Positions 58,463 through 64,000 of a DNA stretch of 64,000 nt are shown here, one piece after another (within the stretch, counting starts at the first letter, position 1; the number at the start of each line of letters is the position of its first letter). The notes under the pieces are model-generated. The model saw only the letters and a program-made list of their open reading frames with translations, ran no database searches and was not told the DNA's origin. The DNA comes from Pelagibaculum spongiae. GTDB lineage: Bacteria > Pseudomonadota > Gammaproteobacteria > Enterobacterales > Pelagibaculaceae. The position numbers were made by a program, and so were the translations under genes. Where the stretch lies: positions 558,001 through 622,000 of the forward strand of contig NZ_QDDL01000001.1 of NCBI RefSeq assembly GCF_003097315.1, written 5' to 3'.

Positions 58463-59878
58463 TTACTTTTTACGTTTTGGAATAAACAAGTCAGTTACTG
58501 TACCTTCAAACACTTCTGTCGCCATCATAAAGGTTTCAGTCAGTGTTGGGTGGGGCTGAATTGTCAAAGAGATATCTTCAGCAGTACAACCCATTTCAAT
58601 CGCTAATGATGCCTGACCGATCAAGTCGCCTGCGTGGCTACCTGTGATGCCGCAACCGATTAAACGGTGGGTATCTTTATCAAACAACACCTTGGTAAAG
58701 CCTTCTTCACGACCCATTGACAGAGCACGACCGCTAGCAGCCCATGGGAATGCACCCTTACCGTAGTTCAAGCCTTGTTCTTTAGCCTGAATCTCACTGA
58801 CACCTACCCATGCAACTTCTGGATCGGTATAAGCAACAGAAGGAATTACCGACGCTTCGAAATAGTTCTTCTCACCGGAGATAACTTCTGCTGCCAAGCG
58901 CCCTTCTGGAACCGCTTTATGCGCCAACATTGGGTTGCTGGTGATATCACCAATCGCGTAAATGTGCGGCACATTAGTGCGCTGCTGGCGATCAGATGCG
59001 ATGAAACCACGATCATCAACTTCAACACCGGCTTTTTCAGCACCAATCAGCTTGCCATTTGGAAGACGACCCACTGACTGCAAGATTTTGTCATAACGCT
59101 GGGGTTCAGCAGGTGCTTTTTTGCCTTCGAAAGTAACCCAAAGGCCATCTTCTTTAGCTTCACAAGCAACGACTTTGGTTTCCAGCATGATGTCGTATTG
59201 CTTTTTAATTCGCTTCATCAGCGGCTGAACAAGGTCTTTATCACAACCAGGGAAAATCTGGTTCTGCAATTCAACAACACTGATATTAGAGCCCAACGCA
59301 TTGTAAACCTGCGCCATCTCTAAACCGATAATACCACCACCGATTACCAGCATTTTCTCAGGAACATCTTTCAGTTCTAGAGCGCCAGTAGAGTTAATGA
59401 TTCGGTCATCCTTAGGCAGGAATGGCAAATCAATCGGGCGTGAACCCGCAGCAATGATGGCATTTTCAAAGGTGATTTCAGTCTCGCCTTCTGGGCCTTT
59501 TACCAGCAAAGTATTAGAGCCAGTAAACTCGCCAACACCTTGAACCAGATTAACCTTGCGCTGCTTTGACATCGCTTTCAGGCCGCTGGTTAACTTGGTG
59601 ATAACTGAATCTTTCCAAGCACGAACCTTATCAATATCGATTGTCGGCTCACCGAAGCTGATACCGTGCTCTGATACCTGCGCAGCTTCATCTTTAACCT
59701 TGGCAACATGTAACAATGCCTTGGAAGGGATACAACCAACATTCAGGCAAACACCACCAATTTCAGAAAACTTTTCTACCAAAGTAACTTGCAGACCTAA
59801 GTCAGCAGCACGGAAAGCAGCAGAATAACCGCCTGGGCCAGAACCCAGAACAACGGTATGAGTAGTAATTTTTTCCAT
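58463..59878 (-). CDS. lpdA: Dihydrolipoamide dehydrogenase (E3)
   Basis: A 471-residue FAD flavoprotein disulfide reductase that reoxidises the lipoyl arms of pyruvate and related dehydrogenases. FAD motif GSGPGGYSAAFRAA, redox Cys pair C44/C49 (GGVCLNVGCIPSK), NAD motif GGGIIGLEMA and the C-terminal HPTLTE base are all present. It begins 11 bp after aceF. Last gene of the operon, with a terminator beyond. Confidence 0.97.
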   Translation of the reverse strand: MEKITTHTVVLGSGPGGYSAAFRAADLGLQVTLVEKFSEIGGVCLNVGCIPSKALLHVAKVKDEAAQVSEHGISFGEPTIDIDKVRAWKDSVITKLTSGLKAMSKQRKVNLVQGVGEFTGSNTLLVKGPEGETEITFENAIIAAGSRPIDLPFLPKDDRIINSTGALELKDVPEKMLVIGGGIIGLEMAQVYNALGSNISVVELQNQIFPGCDKDLVQPLMKRIKKQYDIMLETKVVACEAKEDGLWVTFEGKKAPAEPQRYDKILQSVGRLPNGKLIGAEKAGVEVDDRGFIASDRQQRTNVPHIYAIGDITSNPMLAHKAVPEGRLAAEVISGEKNYFEASVIPSVAYTDPEVAWVGVSEIQAKEQGLNYGKGAFPWAASGRALSMGREEGFTKVLFDKDTHRLIGCGITGSHAGDLIGQASLAIEMGCTAEDISLTIQPHPTLTETFMMATEVFEGTVTDLFIPKRKK

Positions 59879-59889
59879 TAACCGATCCT

Positions 59890-61557
59890 TTACAGCAGCA
59901 GGTTACGCAGATCGTTCAACGCAGCACTCAAGGTGACGATAAATCGTGCAGCCTGTGCTCCGTCAACCACGCGGTGATCATAAGACAACGCCAATGGCAA
60001 CATTAAGCGTGGCTCGAATTCCTTACCGTTCCAGACAGGCTTCATCTGACTACGGGAAATGCCGAGGATACCGACATCTGGCCAGTTAACAATTGGGGTA
60101 AATGAGGTACCACCAATGCCGCCGAGGCTAGAAATAGTAAAGCAACCACCAGACATATCTGAAGGCTTTAACAGCCCTTTACGTGCCTTGACCGAGATTT
60201 CACCCAACTCTTCAGCCAGCTCAATCAGGCTTTTTTGGTCAACATCACGAATCACTGGAACCACCAAACCATTTGGCGTATCGACTGCAACACCAATGTG
60301 GTAGTACTGCTTGAGTACTAGGTTTTCGCCAGTTTCATCTAAGGATGCATTAAATTCAGGCTCAGCCTGCAACGCATGAACCGCAGCCTTCATCATAAAC
60401 ACTAATGGTGTCAGACGAATGCCCTGCTCTTTCAACTTGGCACCTTTGGCCTTGCGGAAAGCTTCCATCTCAGTGATATCAGCTTCATCAAACTGAGTCA
60501 CATGAGGAATGGTTACCCAGTTACGATGCAAGAAATTAGCAGTTAATCTTTTGATTTTGTTCAGCGGACGTACTTCAACATCGCCAAACTTGCTGAAATC
60601 CATTTTCGGGAAGTCAGCAACTTGCAAACCATTGCCGGCAACCGGCGCACCACTTGTTGCAACCGGAGTTTGTCCCGATTGAACTTGTGTCATGGTTTGT
60701 TTAACAAATGCTTCAACATCTTCAGATTTAATACGACCTGAACGACCAGAGCCTTTAACTTGAGTCAGGTTGACACCCAAACGATTCGCCAAACGACGTA
60801 CCGCAGGTGATGCATAGATATTGCTTGAAACCTGATATAAGGCATTCACTGGCTGAACATTGGCCGGCGCAACCGCTGCTGCTGGACTGGCTGCTTGTGC
60901 TACAGGTGCTTTTTCAGCAGGTGCAACTGGTGCAGGCGCTGATTCAGCAACCGGCGCTGGAGCTGATGCTGCGCCAACTGGCTCTAGCATTAACACCAAA
61001 TCGCCTAGTGAAACTTTATCACCAACAACGACTTTAATTTCAGTCACTTTACCCGCAGCAGGTGCAGGAATTTCCATCGAAGCTTTGTCACTTTCTAGAG
61101 TAATGATCGCTTGCTCAGCTTCAATCACATCTCCAACCGCAACATGTACTTCAATAACGTCAACCTGACCGTCTGAACCGATATCTGGAACAGTAACTGG
61201 CTCAGGTGCGCCAGAAGCAACAACAGCTGCTGCAACGGGCGCCGCCGCAGGAGCGGGTGCTGCTTCAGCTGGTTTGGCAGCTTCAACTGGTGCGGCAACT
61301 TCTGCCGGTGCCGCTTCAACAGCTGCAGAAGCGACTTCCAATTTGATCAGCAAATCACCTTCGCTAACCTTATCGCCAATCTTCAGACAAATTTCTTTTA
61401 TTACACCGGCTTCAGGAGAAGGCAGTTCCATGGAAGCTTTGTCGCTTTCCAAGGTCACTAATGCATCTTCAACTGCAACGCTATCGCCAACCGCGACGTG
61501 TAATTCAATAAGTTCGGAGCTATCAGCACCGATATCTGGAATCCTGATTTCAACCAT
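59890..61557 (-). CDS. aceF: Pyruvate dehydrogenase E2, dihydrolipoamide acetyltransferase
   Basis: A 555-residue E2 core with two lipoyl domains (about 1-75 and 120-195; lipoyl lysines K40 and K158 in ESDKASME), Ala/Pro-rich linkers, a peripheral-subunit-binding domain (about 250-285; YASPAVRRLANRLGV) and the acetyltransferase domain with SYDHRVVDG near the end. E. coli has three lipoyl domains; two is common in Pseudomonas. It starts 34 bp after aceE. Confidence 0.96.
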   Translation of the reverse strand: MVEIRIPDIGADSSELIELHVAVGDSVAVEDALVTLESDKASMELPSPEAGVIKEICLKIGDKVSEGDLLIKLEVASAAVEAAPAEVAAPVEAAKPAEAAPAPAAAPVAAAVVASGAPEPVTVPDIGSDGQVDVIEVHVAVGDVIEAEQAIITLESDKASMEIPAPAAGKVTEIKVVVGDKVSLGDLVLMLEPVGAASAPAPVAESAPAPVAPAEKAPVAQAASPAAAVAPANVQPVNALYQVSSNIYASPAVRRLANRLGVNLTQVKGSGRSGRIKSEDVEAFVKQTMTQVQSGQTPVATSGAPVAGNGLQVADFPKMDFSKFGDVEVRPLNKIKRLTANFLHRNWVTIPHVTQFDEADITEMEAFRKAKGAKLKEQGIRLTPLVFMMKAAVHALQAEPEFNASLDETGENLVLKQYYHIGVAVDTPNGLVVPVIRDVDQKSLIELAEELGEISVKARKGLLKPSDMSGGCFTISSLGGIGGTSFTPIVNWPDVGILGISRSQMKPVWNGKEFEPRLMLPLALSYDHRVVDGAQAARFIVTLSAALNDLRNLLL

Positions 61558-61591
61558 GACCAGAAAAATCTCCTTTAGCGGAAGCCGCGGA

Positions 61592-64000
61592 CTATACAGT
61601 CCACGGAGCCGGCTTGCTGTTGTCGATGCCGTAGCGTTTGATTGCTTCTGCGGCTACTGAAGCTTCGATACGACCTTGATCGGCCAGCGTCTTCAGAGTT
61701 GCCAAAACAACGTAACGACGATCTACTTCGAAGAATTCGCGCAATTCAGCACGGGTGTCACTGCGACCGAAGCCATCAGTACCCAATACGGTGAATTTAC
61801 GCTCGCCACCTTGCGGATCGGTCGGCAAGAATGGACGAATCTGCTCAGGGTAACCACGCATATAGTCAGTCGCAGCAATCACAGGGCCGTCAGCATCTTT
61901 CAACAGCTCGGTGATGTAGGCTAACTTAACAGGTGCTTCAGGATTCAGCAGATTTTCACGTTCAACCAGATCGGCTTCACGCTTCAATTCGTTAAAGCTG
62001 GTAATACTCCAAACATCGGATTGAATACCGAAGTCTTCAGCCAACATTTCAGCTGCCGCTTCAACTTCACGCAAGATCGTACCGCCACCCATCAACTGGA
62101 CTTTAATACCCTTATCGCCAACAGACTTCAGCTTGTAGCCACCCTTGAGGATGCCTGCTTCTGTGCCTGCTTCTAGGGCAGGTTGTGTGTAGTTTTCATT
62201 CATTGCGGTGATGTAGTAGAAGACGTTCTCTTGCTGGTTCATCATCCGATCGATACCGTCTTGAACGATCACTGCCATTTCATGTGCATAGCAAGGATCG
62301 TAAGCAACACAGTTAGGAATCAAACCAGCCTGAATCATGCCGTGACCATCTTGGTGTTGCAGGCCTTCACCCGCTAGGGTAGTACGACCAGCCGTGGCAC
62401 CAATCAGGAAGCCACGTGCGTTCATGTCACCAGCTGCCCAAGCCAGATCACCAATACGCTGGAATCCGAACATTGAGTAGTAGATGTAGAACGGCAGCAT
62501 GGAAACGCCGTTAGTGCTGTAGGAAGTTGCAGCAGACAACCAGCTGGAGAATGCGCCAGCTTCGTTGATGCCTTCTTCTAAAATCTGACCTTGTTTATCT
62601 TCCTTGTAGAACATCACCTGATCGGCATCTACTGGACGATATAACTGGCCTACCGATGAGTAGATACCCAGTTGACGGAACAGACCTTCCATACCAAAGG
62701 TACGGGCTTCATCTGGCACAATCGGCACCAGACGATCTTTAAGGTTCTTATCTTTAGTCAGAATGTTCAGCATGCGAACAAATGCCATAGTCGTTGACAT
62801 TTCGCGCTCGCCAGAGCCCTTAGTTAATGGGGCAAAAGCTTCTAATGCTGGCGCAGGCAACTTTTCTGCCGCCTGATTGCGGTGTGGTAAGTAACCACCC
62901 AATTCTTGACGACGCTCCTGCAAATATTTCATTTCAGGGCTGTCATCAGCTGGACGGTAATAAGGAACACCTTCCAGTTGTGCATCAGTAATCGGGATAT
63001 CAAAACGATCGCGGAACTGACGAATATGTTCCTCGTTCATTTTCTTAGTTTGATGCGCCTTATTCAGTGCTTCACCCGCATCACCCATGCCGTAACCTTT
63101 GATGGTTTTAGCAAGGATTACGGTAGGCTGACCTTTATGGGCAACCGCTTCAGCATAAGCTGCATAAACCTTATGAGGATCGTGACCACCACGGTTCAGG
63201 CGCCATACGTCGTCGTCACTCATGCCGGCAACCATTTCTTTCAGCTCTGGAGACTTGCCGAAGAAATGCTCACGAACATAGGCACCGTCATGGGCTTTAT
63301 AAGTCTGGTAATCACCGTCTAGAACTTCTTCCATCCGCTTGAGCAACAAACCTTCGTTGTCGCGTGCCAGCAGTGGATCCCAGTGGCGACCCCAAATCAC
63401 TTTAACCGCATTCCAGCCAGCACCACGGAAGTTGCCTTCCAGCTCCTGGATGATCTTGCCGTTACCACGAACAGGGCCGTCAAGACGTTGCAGGTTACAG
63501 TTGATTACAAAGATCAGGTTATCTAGCTTCTCACGGCCTGCCAGTGCGATAGCGCCCTGTGATTCAGGCTCATCCATTTCACCGTCACCGCAGAAACACC
63601 AAACTTTACGAGAACCCGCTTTAATCAGACCACGGTCTTCCATGTACTTCAGGAAACGTGCCTGATAGATCGCCTGGATTGGACCCAGACCCATGGAAAC
63701 GGTGGAGAACTGCCAGTAATCAGGCATCAGTCGAGGATGCGGATAAGAAGAAAGACCTTTCTTACCATTGGCTTCCTGACGGAATAACTCCAAATCATCT
63801 TCGCCCAAGCGGCCTTCTAGGAAGGAGCGAGCGTAAATGCCAGGTGCACAGTGACCTTGGATATAAACCAGGTCAGCACCATCTTTGGCCTCAGGGCCTT
63901 TCCAGAAATGGTTGAAACCTATGTCATATAAAGTCGCCGAAGAAGCAAAGCTGGATAAGTGCCCACCAAGTTCTGTGGTTTTCTGATTGGCACGAATAAC
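61592..64000 (-). CDS. aceE: Pyruvate dehydrogenase E1, homodimeric type (partial)
   Basis: The frame is open to the right edge, so the N-terminus is outside the window; 802 residues are seen and about 85 are missing relative to E. coli AceE (887). The thiamine-diphosphate motif GDGEMDEPESQGAIALAGRE...NCNLQRLDGPV and the segments FNHFWKG, DLVYIQGHCAPGIYARSFLEGRL and LSSYPHPRLMPDYWQFSTVSMGLG are diagnostic. It decarboxylates pyruvate and acetylates the E2 lipoyl arm. It heads the aceE-aceF-lpdA operon; the promoter and any pdhR gene lie beyond the window. Confidence 0.97.
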   Translation of the reverse strand, partial: VIRANQKTTELGGHLSSFASSATLYDIGFNHFWKGPEAKDGADLVYIQGHCAPGIYARSFLEGRLGEDDLELFRQEANGKKGLSSYPHPRLMPDYWQFSTVSMGLGPIQAIYQARFLKYMEDRGLIKAGSRKVWCFCGDGEMDEPESQGAIALAGREKLDNLIFVINCNLQRLDGPVRGNGKIIQELEGNFRGAGWNAVKVIWGRHWDPLLARDNEGLLLKRMEEVLDGDYQTYKAHDGAYVREHFFGKSPELKEMVAGMSDDDVWRLNRGGHDPHKVYAAYAEAVAHKGQPTVILAKTIKGYGMGDAGEALNKAHQTKKMNEEHIRQFRDRFDIPITDAQLEGVPYYRPADDSPEMKYLQERRQELGGYLPHRNQAAEKLPAPALEAFAPLTKGSGEREMSTTMAFVRMLNILTKDKNLKDRLVPIVPDEARTFGMEGLFRQLGIYSSVGQLYRPVDADQVMFYKEDKQGQILEEGINEAGAFSSWLSAATSYSTNGVSMLPFYIYYSMFGFQRIGDLAWAAGDMNARGFLIGATAGRTTLAGEGLQHQDGHGMIQAGLIPNCVAYDPCYAHEMAVIVQDGIDRMMNQQENVFYYITAMNENYTQPALEAGTEAGILKGGYKLKSVGDKGIKVQLMGGGTILREVEAAAEMLAEDFGIQSDVWSITSFNELKREADLVERENLLNPEAPVKLAYITELLKDADGPVIAATDYMRGYPEQIRPFLPTDPQGGERKFTVLGTDGFGRSDTRAELREFFEVDRRYVVLATLKTLADQGRIEASVAAEAIKRYGIDNSKPAPWTV

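Overview
The window is chromosomal DNA from a Gram-negative gammaproteobacterium. The evidence is complete outer-membrane lipid transport (mla) and LPS transport (lpt) genes, rpoN with the nitrogen-PTS, gatCAB, mreBCD, and the aceEF-lpdA pyruvate dehydrogenase operon. Gene order in the middle follows the Pseudomonas/Oceanospirillales pattern (algW, hisC, hisG, murA, ibaG, mla, kdsD, lpt, rpoN, then darP, nitrilase, yhdP, rng, maf, mre, gat). The genus is not assigned. The DNA looks moderately AT-rich. No tRNA, rRNA or CRISPR array was recognised.

Layout. 1-3527 (minus strand) is an accessory island that looks like a row of displaced polymorphic-toxin ends. Two open frames share an almost identical 80-residue pre-toxin module and then switch abruptly to unrelated hydrophobic C-termini. 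Each is followed by a small membrane protein in the position of an immunity gene, and more small membrane proteins lie between them. 3930-9856 holds two HtrA-type periplasmic proteases (mucD/degQ-like and algW/degS-like), a REC-PAS-GGDEF-EAL regulator and a Nif3 protein. 10024-16862 (minus) is a small zinc ribbon gene and the operon mlaFEDCB-ibaG-murA-hisG-hisC. 17082-26829 (plus) is yrbG-kdsD-lptC-lptA-lptB-rpoN-hpf-ptsN-rapZ-npr-mgtE-darP. 26889-36278 (minus) is mreBCD-maf-rng-yhdP-nitrilase. After a gap with a decayed gene comes gatCAB (37491-40702).

40767-50595 is more variable. It holds an outer-membrane barrel protein, a TetR/old-yellow-enzyme pair with matching operator candidates exactly 28 bp before each start codon, the ABC-F protein YbiT, an inverted-repeat element, a POT peptide transporter, a Y1 (RAYT-like) transposase with triple direct repeats, a hypothetical membrane protein and a 1-kb gene-free stretch of degenerate palindromes. 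50596-54860 is a ynjBCD ABC importer with ynjF. 54931-58388 is a large secreted zinc metalloprotease with a GlyGly-CTERM tail, translationally coupled to a small lipoprotein. 58463-64000 (minus) is aceE (cut by the window end)-aceF-lpdA.

Most of the core genes build or maintain the envelope: Mla and YhdP move phospholipids, Lpt and KdsD serve LPS, MurA and MreBCD make the wall, and the HtrA proteases watch over the periplasm. The most unusual material is the toxin-cassette island at the left edge. Several genes that usually sit inside these clusters (hisD, kdsC, tldD/pmbA, ynjE) are absent from their usual places.
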